IMG/VR virus record: IMGVR_UViG_3300027608_000061
Coordinates: 1 to 43,027 of that record
DNA: 43,027 bases
Strand: one strand, 5' to 3'
Source of the DNA: a virus
Translations under genes and position numbers: made by a program
Notes under the pieces: generated by a model
Told to the model about the DNA's origin: nothing
Database searches by the model: none
Seen by the model: the letters and a program-made list of their open reading frames with translations, nothing else
In this document: positions 33,967 through 40,970 of the stretch, one piece after another
Numbering within the stretch: the stretch's first letter is position 1
How the letters are laid out: every line of letters begins with the position of its first letter

Positions 33967-35826
33967 TTAAAAATTAATTTCTTTTCCATTGTCATCTTTG
34001 TATGGCATCCAATTATCAAATGTTTTTTGAACTGACGCATCGGGTCTTAAAATTATATTCTTATCGTTTATAATTTTTTGTAACGAATCTAATCCATTAA
34101 ATAAAAATCTTCTTGTTTGAAAATACATTTGAAATAAAATAAATCCTTTTTTACCAACAATCTTTTGTCTTCTTATTTTTTTACTATGAAATTCACAAGA
34201 CGGATTGCTAGGGTCAGTTTGCGCAAATGGTCTATGATATACAAGAATATTATCAAGCTTATTATTCCACATTGCGCCATCAGTTAAGTCAAATACATCG
34301 GGGCAAGGATAGTTCCCATCAGAAGCTTTTATCATTTTAACAGGATGAGCAATTATCCAAAAGAAAATATTATTTATCTGCGCAAATCTTGAGAATACAG
34401 ACAATACCCATTCAAGATACTTATCACTTCTTGGAAACTTTTGATATTCATTTGTCAATTGGTTAAACGGGTCAATATCTACGCCATCTACATTTTCTTT
34501 TACTATCAATTCTAAAAATACTTCCATTACATATTGCGGAGTAGGTGAAACATCTTTTGGATAAACATAAAATATATGCTTACATACTAAATCGTAAACA
34601 TATTCATAAACTTGTTTAGATGGTCTATGTGGATTCGCAGGACTACAATCACATCCTAAAATTATCTCTACAAAGTCATGGTAATATTCTTCTGGTGGAT
34701 TATCTTCTGGTGAAAATGTTGCAAACTTTTCCCCGTACAACATTATGCGCATAGCTTGATACCATTTTTTAAATGAAGACTTACCATAGTTACCAATACC
34801 AGTAAGAACTGTAATCTCTCCTCTTTTTGGTTTAAACTTATCATCTAAATCAGGCACCCCAATACCATCTACTTTAGCATAACCTTCATCATATATTCGT
34901 AAAGCTTGTTCTTTTACATCAATTCCATAAATAACATCTTTTAACTTTAATCCTTCATCAAATACAGCTTTTTCAACTTCTATTTCTTTTCTAGAAACTT
35001 TATCAACTAATATTTCTTTATCAAAAGATGCACTTCCAAAGTTTTTTATATTAGCCTTATATGCAGAGCGTATTGCTCTATCTGCTTCATTCTTTGTAAA
35101 CTCAGAATTAGTGATAAATTCCATATGAATCATAGAATTAGCTGCCGTTTCATTAATACCAAAACGACAACAAGCCGATGCTAACTTAAATATAAAATTA
35201 TTCCTTTCTCCCGTAACAAAAGCCTCGTTTTTATTAGACAACCAAGTCAAAACGTTCTTAAATATCTTTTGGTCATCATCGTTTTTCTCATAAACCACAA
35301 CCTTTTCAGTTTTTTTAATCTTCTTAAAAACTTCAGCCTTTTTGTTTATGTAAATTTCGGGGTCGTAACTTTCGTAACATACTCTACTTTGGTTAATTCC
35401 ACTTTTATCAATTTCGGGAAAAACTTCTTGTAAAGCTTGAAAGTGTTCTCTATGTTTTTGACCATTAGCTATTTTTACCAAGGCTTTTAATCCATTTCCA
35501 GAAGGGCTTATCCAACAAGCATAAACAAATGGATGTGAAATAATCTCATTTTGCTTATCTCTAATTTCAAATACATTGTCAAAGTCTAAAACTATATACC
35601 CACTATGCGTAATTAACTGAGCATCAGTCCTATCTACTCCAAATTTACCACTAAAACACACTGAAGGAAGGTTAAGTTTTATCTTATTTGCCTTTTCTTT
35701 ATCAATCGTATCTCTGATTTCAGATACAGTTAATTTACTTTTACCTTCTTGTATTCTTTTTAACGCGGCTTCAACAGAAATGTAATTTGGTTCCTTAGAA
35801 AAGATGTTTTTAAAAATTGTTATCAT
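33967..35826 (-). CDS. Primase-helicase with BT4734/VirE-like N-terminus
   Basis: 619 residues. Residues about 1-175 resemble the BT4734-like (VirE N-terminal) domain (SGYIVLDFDNVFEIRD, ACWISPSGNGLKALVKI), an archaeo-eukaryotic primase-like fold. A linker with NNFIFKLASACCRFGINETA is like the C-terminal primase helical domain. From about 320 comes a RecA/DnaB-type ATPase with Walker A GIGNYGKSS (G348 K349 S350), Walker B VDIDPFN (D450/D452) and WIIAHP. It is the likely replicative primase-helicase. It overlaps the upstream gene by 1 base and precedes ssb. No DNA polymerase is present in the window. Confidence 0.8.
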   Translation of the reverse strand: MITIFKNIFSKEPNYISVEAALKRIQEGKSKLTVSEIRDTIDKEKANKIKLNLPSVCFSGKFGVDRTDAQLITHSGYIVLDFDNVFEIRDKQNEIISHPFVYACWISPSGNGLKALVKIANGQKHREHFQALQEVFPEIDKSGINQSRVCYESYDPEIYINKKAEVFKKIKKTEKVVVYEKNDDDQKIFKNVLTWLSNKNEAFVTGERNNFIFKLASACCRFGINETAANSMIHMEFITNSEFTKNEADRAIRSAYKANIKNFGSASFDKEILVDKVSRKEIEVEKAVFDEGLKLKDVIYGIDVKEQALRIYDEGYAKVDGIGVPDLDDKFKPKRGEITVLTGIGNYGKSSFKKWYQAMRIMLYGEKFATFSPEDNPPEEYYHDFVEIILGCDCSPANPHRPSKQVYEYVYDLVCKHIFYVYPKDVSPTPQYVMEVFLELIVKENVDGVDIDPFNQLTNEYQKFPRSDKYLEWVLSVFSRFAQINNIFFWIIAHPVKMIKASDGNYPCPDVFDLTDGAMWNNKLDNILVYHRPFAQTDPSNPSCEFHSKKIRRQKIVGKKGFILFQMYFQTRRFLFNGLDSLQKIINDKNIILRPDASVQKTFDNWMPYKDDNGKEINF

Positions 35827-36545
35827 TATTCAGAAATTGGTTTAAAGGCGTTTCTAGCGGTTTCTAATTCTTTTTGATACTTCCCTCCATTTTTATTAGA
35901 AAGTGTCTGTATTGGTCTTAAAAAGGGTATAGTGTTGCGAATTTTACCCTTCCAGTCTTTAATTTGTTTATTATGCCCATCTTTCCAACCATTAGCCACC
36001 CAAGTATCATATTTTGATTTTAAAGAATATTCATACTCGCTATACACAAATTTATTTTGCTCAAGGTTTTTCTTGCAATATTCTAAAAATTCTTGAAGAG
36101 GCGGCACTGTATTATTTATTTCCTTTCCTTTTATTTCCTTTCCTTTCCTTTCCTTTTTAGCATTGCCTTCGGATAGCGTTTGCAATGCGTTCGCATCTTC
36201 TTCTTTTTTATTCCACCTATAACTAGCTGATTTTCTTGCGCTTAGACTTTTTTCATTTCTTTGGTCTAATCTTGCTTGAACAGAAGAACTACCAAAATAA
36301 TCCCCATTTATTTCAAATAAATCAAAATCATTTACTACGCTTTTTACAATATCGCTATGCAACCTTAAATCATATGCAATACCATCGTAATCCGTTCGCA
36401 ATGCGTTCGCATTATTGTATAAATCTTCAACTATAGCCCAAAAAACACCATAACCCACCATTCCATGTTTTCTTATGAGCATTTTAATCTTTTCATCATT
36501 TCTAGCATTATAATCATGCGAGAAATAGAATGTATCTTTTGGCAT
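35826..36545 (-). CDS. Lin1244/Lin1753-like replication protein (DUF4373)
   Basis: 239 residues. The N-terminus FYFSHDYNARNDEKIKMLIR, GMVGYGVFWAIVEDLYNN matches the Lin1244/Lin1753 N-terminal domain, a winged-helix found in phage and plasmid replication proteins, often as a DnaD-like or initiator-loading partner of the helicase. Residues about 125-145 are a basic Lys/Glu/Gly repeat (KERKGKEIKGKEI) from a pentanucleotide repeat. The C-terminus is helical. It overlaps the primase-helicase by 1 base, and starts 10 bases after the Cro-like gene. Helicase loading is inferred. Confidence 0.75.
   Translation of the reverse strand: MPKDTFYFSHDYNARNDEKIKMLIRKHGMVGYGVFWAIVEDLYNNANALRTDYDGIAYDLRLHSDIVKSVVNDFDLFEINGDYFGSSSVQARLDQRNEKSLSARKSASYRWNKKEEDANALQTLSEGNAKKERKGKEIKGKEINNTVPPLQEFLEYCKKNLEQNKFVYSEYEYSLKSKYDTWVANGWKDGHNKQIKDWKGKIRNTIPFLRPIQTLSNKNGGKYQKELETARNAFKPISE
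36117..36158 (-). repeat. TTTCC/GGAAA pentanucleotide repeat in a coding region
   Basis: The plus strand shows a run of CCTTT-type units (TTTCCTTTCCTTTTATTTCC and following). It encodes the Lys/Glu/Gly-rich linker of the Lin1244-like protein. Such runs are slippage-prone. Confidence 0.7.
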
Positions 36546-36554
36546 GTTGTATGC

Positions 36555-36752
36555 TTAATCGTTAATAAAATCGGTTTTGAGCGCCTCGTTAATACGAGTT
36601 ATTTCTGCATCGGTAAATAATAATTTACCCTGCATCTTTCGTGATAATTCCGATTCTGGTATCTTGGCATTAAGTGATAACCACCTTTGTGTACGCCCAT
36701 CTAAAGACTCTTTGATTCTCTCGTGTAGTCTTAATTCAGTTTTGATTTCCAT
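36555..36752 (-). CDS. Cro/C1-type helix-turn-helix regulator
   Basis: 65 residues from the ATG at 36752 (MEIKTELRLHERIKESLDGR). An upstream TTG at 36779 would add 9 residues but lies in the -7 box, so it is rejected. WLSLNAKIPESELSRKMQGK followed by DAEITRINEAL fits a compact helix-turn-helix of the phage Cro/C1 type. It sits at the point where leftward and rightward transcription diverge and is the first gene of the leftward set, as expected for a switch or early repressor. A palindrome (36848-36861) in the divergent region is a candidate binding site. Confidence 0.7.
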   Translation of the reverse strand: MEIKTELRLHERIKESLDGRTQRWLSLNAKIPESELSRKMQGKLLFTDAEITRINEALKTDFIND

Positions 36753-36776
36753 AAATTTGTTTTGATTATTGGATAA

Positions 36777-36807
36777 CAAAAATAGTGTTATTTTTTATAT
36801 TCCCAAA
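36777..36807 (-). promoter_or_regulatory. Leftward promoter, TTTG-N19-TATTTTTG, for the Cro-like gene
   Basis: Minus strand: TTTG at 36804-36807, 19-base spacer, TATTTTTG at 36777-36784, a full match to the Bacteroidetes consensus. The predicted transcript starts near 36770, giving a leader of about 18 bases to the ATG at 36752. It probably drives the replication genes too. Confidence 0.6.
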
Positions 36808-36833
36808 TATTTTTAACTTTTTTTTAAAATTAT

Positions 36834-36863
36834 TTTGTAGTTCAATTAATTTAATTAAATTTG
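36834..36863 (+). promoter_or_regulatory. Rightward promoter, TTTG-N18-TAAATTTG, with overlapping palindrome
   Basis: TTTG at 36834-36837, 18-base spacer, TAAATTTG at 36856-36863. The perfect 14-base palindrome AATTTAATTAAATT (36848-36861) overlaps the -7 box, so a bound repressor would block this promoter. The predicted start falls at about 36868-36870, at or just inside the ATG at 36867, so the first message may be leaderless or begin at a later Met. Confidence 0.55.
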
Positions 36864-36866
36864 CAA

Positions 36867-37052
36867 ATGGAAAAATGGATAACCGAAGATGAAATAATGC
36901 ACAGGATAAATAATCACCCTGATTTAACCAAAGATGATAAAAAAGACTTTTACTTTAATATACAAATGCTATACACTAGTAAAAAAGGTCAAGAAAAATT
37001 AGATAAACTAGTAATTAAAAACCAAGAAAGAAATAAAAACAAACCCAAATGA
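36867..37052 (+). CDS. Small early protein, unknown
   Basis: 61 residues from ATG 36867 (MEKWITEDEIMHRINNHPDL). An earlier in-frame TTG at 36861 is inside the -7 box and not used. Given the promoter position, the Met at 36897 is a possible alternative start. It is charged and helical with a Lys-rich end. The stop (TGA at 37050) overlaps the next start (ATG at 37049). Unknown function; first gene of the rightward operon. Confidence 0.65.
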   Translation: MEKWITEDEIMHRINNHPDLTKDDKKDFYFNIQMLYTSKKGQEKLDKLVIKNQERNKNKPK

Positions 37053-37144
37053 AAATAGTAATTATAATTTTTTGTGCTTTATGGATATGGTTAATTTACG
37101 AATTTATAAATGCACCTTCAAATAAAGATAATAATGGCATATAA
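37049..37144 (+). CDS. Small single-pass membrane protein, 31 residues
   Basis: MKIVIIIFCALWIWLIYEFI then NAPSNKDNNGI. The first 20 residues are a hydrophobic membrane segment, the end is short and polar. It overlaps the previous gene by 4 bases (ATGA) and ends inside the start of ninG, the typical coupled spacing. Small size leaves the call moderate. Membrane location is likely, role unknown. Confidence 0.5.
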   Translation: MKIVIIIFCALWIWLIYEFINAPSNKDNNGI

Positions 37145-37679
37145 TAGTACAATAATAACAAAGAAAAAACGTTGCGTTAATTGTGGCAACATTGACTATT
37201 GGTTTTCTAAAAAGATGTGTAAACAATGCGCTACCGTACAATCTACGCAAAAAAGATTAGAAGAATTTGAAGATGAAACAGAAAGTTTTCAGAATCTTGT
37301 TCAAGACCTTGACCATGTGTTTAGTCAATACATTAGAAATAGATATGCAGATAAAACAGGTATTATTGAATGTTACACTTGTGGTAAAAAACATACAATT
37401 GCAGAAATACAATGCGGTCATTTTATGGGTAGGTCAAATTTAGGTACAAGATGGCTAGAAGCTAATTGCAGACCACAATGTATGGAATGCAATTACTTTA
37501 AAACTGGTAATATAGAAGAGTTTGAATACAAATTACACGAAGAAAACAATGCTATAGTTGAATATTTAAGAGAAACAGCTAGGCAAACAGCAAAACCTAC
37601 AAAAGATGAGCTAAAAGGCTTAATCCTAGAATATAGGGCAAAGCTAAACTTGGTAAAAAAGAAATTTATTGAAAAATAA
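37134..37679 (+). CDS. ninG: NinG-like recombination protein
   Basis: 181 residues from ATG 37134 (earlier in-frame starts add 8 residues, overlapping the membrane gene). Residues 14-32 carry a CxxC...CxxC zinc ribbon (C14, C17, C29, C32), and the C-terminal half has IIECYTCGKKHTIAEIQCGH, GTRWLEANCRPQCMECN, matching the lambda NinG (Rap) family with an HNH-like Cys/His site. NinG works with recombination enzymes on branched DNA, likely as a structure-specific nuclease. It is the last gene before the terminator at 37728-37758 and pairs functionally with RusA at the right edge. Confidence 0.85.
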   Translation: MAYNSTIITKKKRCVNCGNIDYWFSKKMCKQCATVQSTQKRLEEFEDETESFQNLVQDLDHVFSQYIRNRYADKTGIIECYTCGKKHTIAEIQCGHFMGRSNLGTRWLEANCRPQCMECNYFKTGNIEEFEYKLHEENNAIVEYLRETARQTAKPTKDELKGLILEYRAKLNLVKKKFIEK

Positions 37680-37727
37680 TTTATATTTTTACGGTGGTTA
37701 TCATAGTTTGTAGATTTAGTAGTTTAG

Positions 37728-37758
37728 CCCCATGTTTTAGAATGACATGGGGTTTTTT
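37728..37758 (+). terminator. Rho-independent terminator of the first rightward operon
   Basis: Stem CCCCATGT / ACATGGGG (37728-37735 and 37745-37752), loop TTTAGAATG, then TTTTTT. It lies 48 bases after the ninG stop. No T-run on the other strand, so it acts rightward only. Confidence 0.85.
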
Positions 37759-37923
37759 ATCGCTCAAACATGAGCCGATTATCAGTCATTTACGGCTCAA
37801 AGTTGCTTTATTAGGTAACTTTTATGATTGATAAGTTTACTATTAGAGAATTTTGTAACCAATTTGGGAACATTTATTCGTACTAAAAAGTGTGATTAAC
37901 TTACATAAATTGGTAGTGATAAA

Positions 37924-37977
37924 GTAAAGCTGATACTTGACTAGACCTTCCCTTGTCGTAAAGCTATAACTTGACTA
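37924..37977. repeat. Pair of near-iterons GTAAAGCTnnnnCTTGACTA
   Basis: GTAAAGCTGATACTTGACTA at 37924-37943 and GTAAAGCTATAACTTGACTA at 37958-37977, identical at 17 of 20 bases, 34 bases apart start to start. Placed next to an AT-rich tract they could be replication-initiator sites, but only two copies are seen. Confidence 0.6.
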
Positions 37978-37983
37978 AATGAC

Positions 37984-38015
37984 AAAAAAAGGCTCCCAAG
38001 TAGAAACTTAGGAGC
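37984..38015 (-). terminator. Leftward Rho-independent terminator in a region with no leftward gene
   Basis: Minus strand stem of 10 base pairs GCTCCTAAGT / ACTTGGGAGC (one wobble), loop TTCT, then C and seven T. It would end a leftward transcript that starts in the AT-rich tract before the plus-strand gene at 38132. Strong shape, unexplained context. Confidence 0.75.
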
Positions 38016-38061
38016 GATACCAGTTAAACCTTTAACTATGTCTTATGCGGATACAAATATA
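37984..38061 (-). ncRNA. Candidate leftward small RNA
   Basis: The minus strand has a -7 box TATATTTG (38054-38061), then about 60 bases containing a hairpin AGTTAAA-GG-TTTAACT (38022-38037) and a terminator stem GCTCCTAAGT / ACTTGGGAGC (38006-38015 and 37992-38001, one T-G wobble) with loop TTCT, a C and seven T (37984-37990). No reading frame fits between. A predicted transcript of about 60-65 bases has two hairpins. No TTTG is correctly placed upstream, and no gene is on this strand here, which is why a terminator is surprising. Confidence 0.45.
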
Positions 38062-38066
38062 TACAA

Positions 38067-38115
38067 AAATTTAATTAAATTTATTTTTTTAATTAAATTA
38101 ATTAAATTAATTTTG
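38067..38115. repeat. AT-rich palindromes and TTAATTAAA repeats before the second rightward operon
   Basis: Perfect 16-base palindrome AAATTTAATTAAATTT (38067-38082), then AATTAAATTAATTAAATTAA-type repeats to 38111. The core is shared with 36848-36861 and with 32751-32765. The TAATTTTG at 38108-38115 is a TAnnTTTG match and the probable -7 box for the gene at 38132. Confidence 0.6.
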
Positions 38116-38131
38116 TTCCAAAACACACAAC

Positions 38132-38329
38132 ATGGCAAGAAGCATTTCCCCCGATTCGGTTTCCAGTAAGGTTGCTGATTTAACATTAGGCGAACATCTT
38201 AGGTTAGATAACCCATACACATCTGTAATGGTTATGGTATCCAATTTAAAGAAAAAAGACGCTCACAAAGATAAATTATTTAAGATTAAAGCTATTGATA
38301 ACGCAACCATTGTAACCAGAATAAAATAA
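38132..38329 (+). CDS. Small early protein, unknown
   Basis: 65 residues, MARSISPDSVSSKVADLTLG to IVTRIK. An N-terminal Ser-rich helix-prone part leads to YTSVMVMVSNLKKKDAHKDK and a short beta end. The family is not recognised. It is the first gene of the second rightward operon, 17 bases after the predicted -7 box, and 6 bases before the next gene. Early position suggests a regulatory or anti-host role, but nothing in the sequence shows it. Confidence 0.65.
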   Translation: MARSISPDSVSSKVADLTLGEHLRLDNPYTSVMVMVSNLKKKDAHKDKLFKIKAIDNATIVTRIK

Positions 38330-38335
38330 ACTATT

Positions 38336-38698
38336 ATGCACATACAAACTATTAACTACACTAGAACTTTTAATTTAGGAAACTATTCTTCTGAAAAAAT
38401 TGGCGTTGAATTTGCTCTTAATGAGGGCGAATCTGCCACCAAAGCTCTTGACTATGCAAGAGAACTTGTGGAAGAGTATCACAAACAAAATGTAATTAAA
38501 TTAAAAGATTTAAATGAATTTTACCAAGAGATACCTGATGAAATTATTCCAACCCAATCTAAAAAAACTTTAGCAGAAAAAACAGCAGAGTTTATCAATG
38601 CTTGCAAGACTAAAGATGAGTTAAGAGCTTGGGAATTAATGGCTAAAAATAATCCAGACCTAATGGAAATCTATAATGCAAAACTTAAATCTTTATAA
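38336..38698 (+). CDS. Conserved hypothetical early protein
   Basis: 120 residues. The N-terminus (INYTRTFNLGNYSSEKIGVE) followed by EGESATKALDYARELVEEYH is a pattern I recall in Bacteroidetes phages without a function. The C-terminal part (KTLAEKTAEFINACKTKDEL) is helical, with Lys/Glu. It is 6 bases after the previous gene and 2 bases before the exonuclease, so translated as a set. It may assist the recombination nucleases; this is context only. Confidence 0.7.
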   Translation: MHIQTINYTRTFNLGNYSSEKIGVEFALNEGESATKALDYARELVEEYHKQNVIKLKDLNEFYQEIPDEIIPTQSKKTLAEKTAEFINACKTKDELRAWELMAKNNPDLMEIYNAKLKSL

Positions 38699-38700
38699 CT

Positions 38701-39429
38701 ATGAATTGGAATGAAACACTAATCAGAGCAAGCTCTGTAGGGTATATAATGACCGAACCAGTAACCAAAGCGGACAAAGAAGCTGGGTTACTTTCTAAGA
38801 CCGCACAAAGACATTTGCTTGATGTTTATATTTCTAATAAGTATAATAGGAGTAAAGATATTCAAACAAAGCAAATGAAAAAAGGAGTTGAAGTAGAGCA
38901 AGAATCGATTGATTTATTGTCTATGTACTTAAAGAAACCTTTTGCTAAAAATACGGAAAGATTTTCAAATAAATACATAACAGGGCTACCAGATATTATT
39001 GATGATGGAATTATTGATATTAAATCTAGTTATGACCTATGGACATTCTTAGGTAATATCCCAGATAAACTTGATAATTTATACTATTGGCAAATGATGT
39101 CATATATGTGGCTTACAGGTAAAACCAAAGCTACTATTGCTTATTGTCTTGTAAATACACCTGATAATATAATCCAACAAGAGAAATATTACTTACTTAA
39201 AAAGTTAGATGTAATTTCAGAAGAAAGCCCAGAGTTTGTAAGAGAAGCTATGAAGTTAGAATTAAACATGAAGTTTGATGATATAGCTATGGAAGAAAGA
39301 ATACTTATGTTTGAAGTTAATAGAAACGAAGATGACATTTTACGCATTGAGCAAAAAGTAGAAAAAGCAAGAGAATTTTTACAAGATATTGAAAACACCC
39401 ACAAAAACTTTAATAATGGCAAAATCTAA
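38701..39429 (+). CDS. PD-(D/E)XK exonuclease (YqaJ/lambda-exonuclease-like)
   Basis: 242 residues. Active-site pattern GLPDI (D98) followed by IIDIKSS (D106, K108), the PD-(D/E)XK arrangement of phage recombination exonucleases; an upstream Glu (EVEQESIDLL, about 60-65) fits the conserved acidic helix position. YYWQMMSYMWLTGKTKATIA matches the later helix of YqaJ-type nucleases. Such enzymes resect ends for single-strand annealing. It overlaps the next gene by 14 bases. Its annealing partner is not obvious here; SSB could serve. Confidence 0.75.
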   Translation: MNWNETLIRASSVGYIMTEPVTKADKEAGLLSKTAQRHLLDVYISNKYNRSKDIQTKQMKKGVEVEQESIDLLSMYLKKPFAKNTERFSNKYITGLPDIIDDGIIDIKSSYDLWTFLGNIPDKLDNLYYWQMMSYMWLTGKTKATIAYCLVNTPDNIIQQEKYYLLKKLDVISEESPEFVREAMKLELNMKFDDIAMEERILMFEVNRNEDDILRIEQKVEKAREFLQDIENTHKNFNNGKI

Positions 39430-39697
39430 AAAAGAAAAACAATTAAACCTTCCGCAAGATGCACAACCACTAGACGGATGCGATTTCTGTATGCAATTTG
39501 ATTATGATGAACCTCATGTAATTGGCGCAAGCGAAGACTCTGATGGTGTAATGGAATTAGTAATTAAAGCTTATTTAGATGCAGGCGTTACGTTTGTATG
39601 TCCCACTACACAAAAGAAATTAAGAATATATGCTAGACCATTATCAGATACCGGAAAGGCAATTCTAAATCAACAAAAGGAAGTTAAAAATCCATAA
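39416..39697 (+). CDS. Small acidic hypothetical protein
   Basis: 93 residues from ATG 39416 (MAKSKKEKQLNLPQDAQPLD). An in-frame start at 39389 would add 9 residues inside the exonuclease gene and is less likely. CDFCMQFDYDEPHVIGA and VTFVCPTTQKKLRIYARPLS carry Cys residues that might bind a metal, but spacing is not a standard zinc finger. Unknown family. Its stop overlaps the next start by 1 base. Confidence 0.65.
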   Translation: MAKSKKEKQLNLPQDAQPLDGCDFCMQFDYDEPHVIGASEDSDGVMELVIKAYLDAGVTFVCPTTQKKLRIYARPLSDTGKAILNQQKEVKNP

Positions 39698-40125
39698 TGG
39701 AATTTAAAAGCGCTTTAGAAGAAGGCTTTCAATATGAAATAATAGTGTTAAATATTATTAAAAAAAAATATCCATTAGCATATAAAATTGAAGGTTATTT
39801 TAAAGAATATGATATTTATGTTCCAGAAAATGACATTAAAATTGAGGTTAAATTTGATAAAAAGTCCCTTGTAACAGGAAATTTAGTGGTAGAAATAGAG
39901 ATGTTTAATAAACCAAGCGCTTTATTTACTACTAAAAGTGATTATTGGGTTTTTTGTGATGGAGCTGAAATAATGTGGATTGCCCCAATTAAAATTAAAG
40001 ATATTATAATTTGGAATGAATTAAAAGCTGTTACTTTTATTGGAGATGGAGATACTCAAAAAAAAAGAGCTATCCTTGTTCCCAAATATTTAATTAGAAA
40101 CAAATCGAAGATAAATAAAATATGA
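39697..40125 (+). CDS. Second PD-(D/E)XK nuclease-like protein
   Basis: 142 residues. KEYDIYVPENDIKIEVKFDK has the nuclease pattern: D39, then E50-V-K52, and a later beta-alpha part (ALFTTKSDYWVFCDGA) seen in restriction-like nucleases of phages and resolvases. The substrate is not known; a Holliday-junction or end-processing role is inferred from its place beside the exonuclease and NinG/RusA. It overlaps the previous gene by 1 base and ends 2 bases from the convergent minus-strand gene. No clear terminator is seen between the two. Confidence 0.65.
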   Translation: MEFKSALEEGFQYEIIVLNIIKKKYPLAYKIEGYFKEYDIYVPENDIKIEVKFDKKSLVTGNLVVEIEMFNKPSALFTTKSDYWVFCDGAEIMWIAPIKIKDIIIWNELKAVTFIGDGDTQKKRAILVPKYLIRNKSKINKI

Positions 40126-40127
40126 CC

Positions 40128-40412
40128 CTAAGATTTTTTATGTGCATTGGCAAACTTCCTTGCAGCTTCAACGCTACCAAACCCCCAAGCTTTTAATGCT
40201 AGGGCTTTCCTTGTTGGTTCTCCATTTGGTTTTTTCATTGCGCCTAACATGCCAGCAAAACGAGCTGCAAAAGAAACTCTACGAGGATTAACACCAGACT
40301 TTACAGGAGCTTTTAAATTGCCACCAGTTTCAGAATTATACGATGCTCTGCCTTTAGCGTTTAATCCGCCTTCAGGATTTTTACCTTCTTTACGTTGCCA
40401 AGCTCCAGCCAT
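40128..40412 (-). CDS. DUF6321-like small phage protein
   Basis: 94 residues. The start MAGAWQRKEGKNPEGGLNAK and RASYNSETGGNLKAPVKSG is the characteristic pattern of a small conserved phage protein family (DUF6321 in my recollection), found near virion and early genes alike. The C-terminus is Ala/Lys-rich and basic. It follows the 51-residue gene by 2 bases. Function unknown; its strong conservation and positive charge suggest nucleic-acid or capsid contact. Confidence 0.75.
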   Translation of the reverse strand: MAGAWQRKEGKNPEGGLNAKGRASYNSETGGNLKAPVKSGVNPRRVSFAARFAGMLGAMKKPNGEPTRKALALKAWGFGSVEAARKFANAHKKS

Positions 40413-40414
40413 AA

Positions 40415-40570
40415 CTATTTCTTTTCTTCTGATTTAATTTTCTTTTCTTGCTTTAACATTTCAGCAGTTGGTTTTTTACCACTTCCTTTGTTAGCACGAA
40501 TATTATCCCATAAACCGCGTGGAGAATACGAGCCATCTGCTCGCTTCATCATTTTTAATTTACTTTTCAT
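40415..40570 (-). CDS. Small basic protein, 51 residues
   Basis: ATG at 40570 to TAG at 40415, protein MKSKLKMMKRADGSYSPRGL... ending KKIKSEEKK. The 'KMMKRADGSYSPRGLWDNIR' pattern is one I recall among small phage proteins next to DUF6321 genes. It starts 1 base after the stop of the DUF5856-like gene. It is Lys-rich; function unknown. Confidence 0.65.
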   Translation of the reverse strand: MKSKLKMMKRADGSYSPRGLWDNIRANKGSGKKPTAEMLKQEKKIKSEEKK

Positions 40571-40571
40571 A

Positions 40572-40943
40572 TTACTTTAAACTTAATAAATACAATGTTT
40601 CAGCTATTAATGTAGCAATTTCATCTACTTGATTTTGAACCCAAGATTCTTGATAAATTTCTTTTCTTTCTTCTTGAATTGTCTTGTATAAAGATTTAAA
40701 ATATTTAACTACTTGTTCTGAGTTTTTATAATCTGCTGGGCTATCAATTTGATACTGCATAGGTCTATCGTAAATACCACTTACGCTTTCTACTAATCCA
40801 TCTGTTAAACCAAGGATACCATCATAGAATTTACCCAAGGCTTTATGAACAGCATATGAATCGGTTTGATGGTGCCAAACAACGGCTTGTTCAAATGAAT
40901 CTTTAAGATAAGATACAAAGTATGAGAATTTTTCTTCAGCCAT
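40572..40943 (-). CDS. DUF5856-like helical protein (ferritin/Dps-like four-helix type)
   Basis: 123 residues. FVSYLKDSFEQAVVWHHQTD, SYAVHKALGKFYDGILGLTD, GLVESVSGIYDRP matches the phage DUF5856 pattern (H-x-x-T-x-S-Y-A-x-H-K-A-L), also seen in T4-like phages. A four-helix bundle related to ferritin/Dps is likely from the spacing of His and Glu; metal binding is possible, unproven. It lies between the RHH gene and the small basic gene, all leftward, with a 27-base gap upstream containing no clear promoter. Confidence 0.7.
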   Translation of the reverse strand: MAEEKFSYFVSYLKDSFEQAVVWHHQTDSYAVHKALGKFYDGILGLTDGLVESVSGIYDRPMQYQIDSPADYKNSEQVVKYFKSLYKTIQEERKEIYQESWVQNQVDEIATLIAETLYLLSLK

Positions 40944-40970
40944 AATATAAAATTTTAGCTAAGATACGAA

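Larger units (their letters stand above)
37680..38131. other. Non-coding control region: terminator, hairpins, near-iterons, leftward small RNA signals, AT palindromes
   Basis: No gene is visible. From left: terminator (37728-37758); inverted repeat TGAGCCG / CGGCTCA at about 37771-37799; two 20-base near-direct repeats (37924-37943 and 37958-37977); a leftward terminator (37984-38015) and palindrome (38022-38037); then an AT-rich tract with palindromes (38067-38115) and the promoter of the next gene. The mix of repeats and an AT-rich tract resembles a replication origin or regulatory hub; this is inference. Confidence 0.65.

Noticed and set aside
40113-40140. Terminator between the convergent genes at 40125 and 40128
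   Set aside because: Only an A/T-rich run without a stem is visible.
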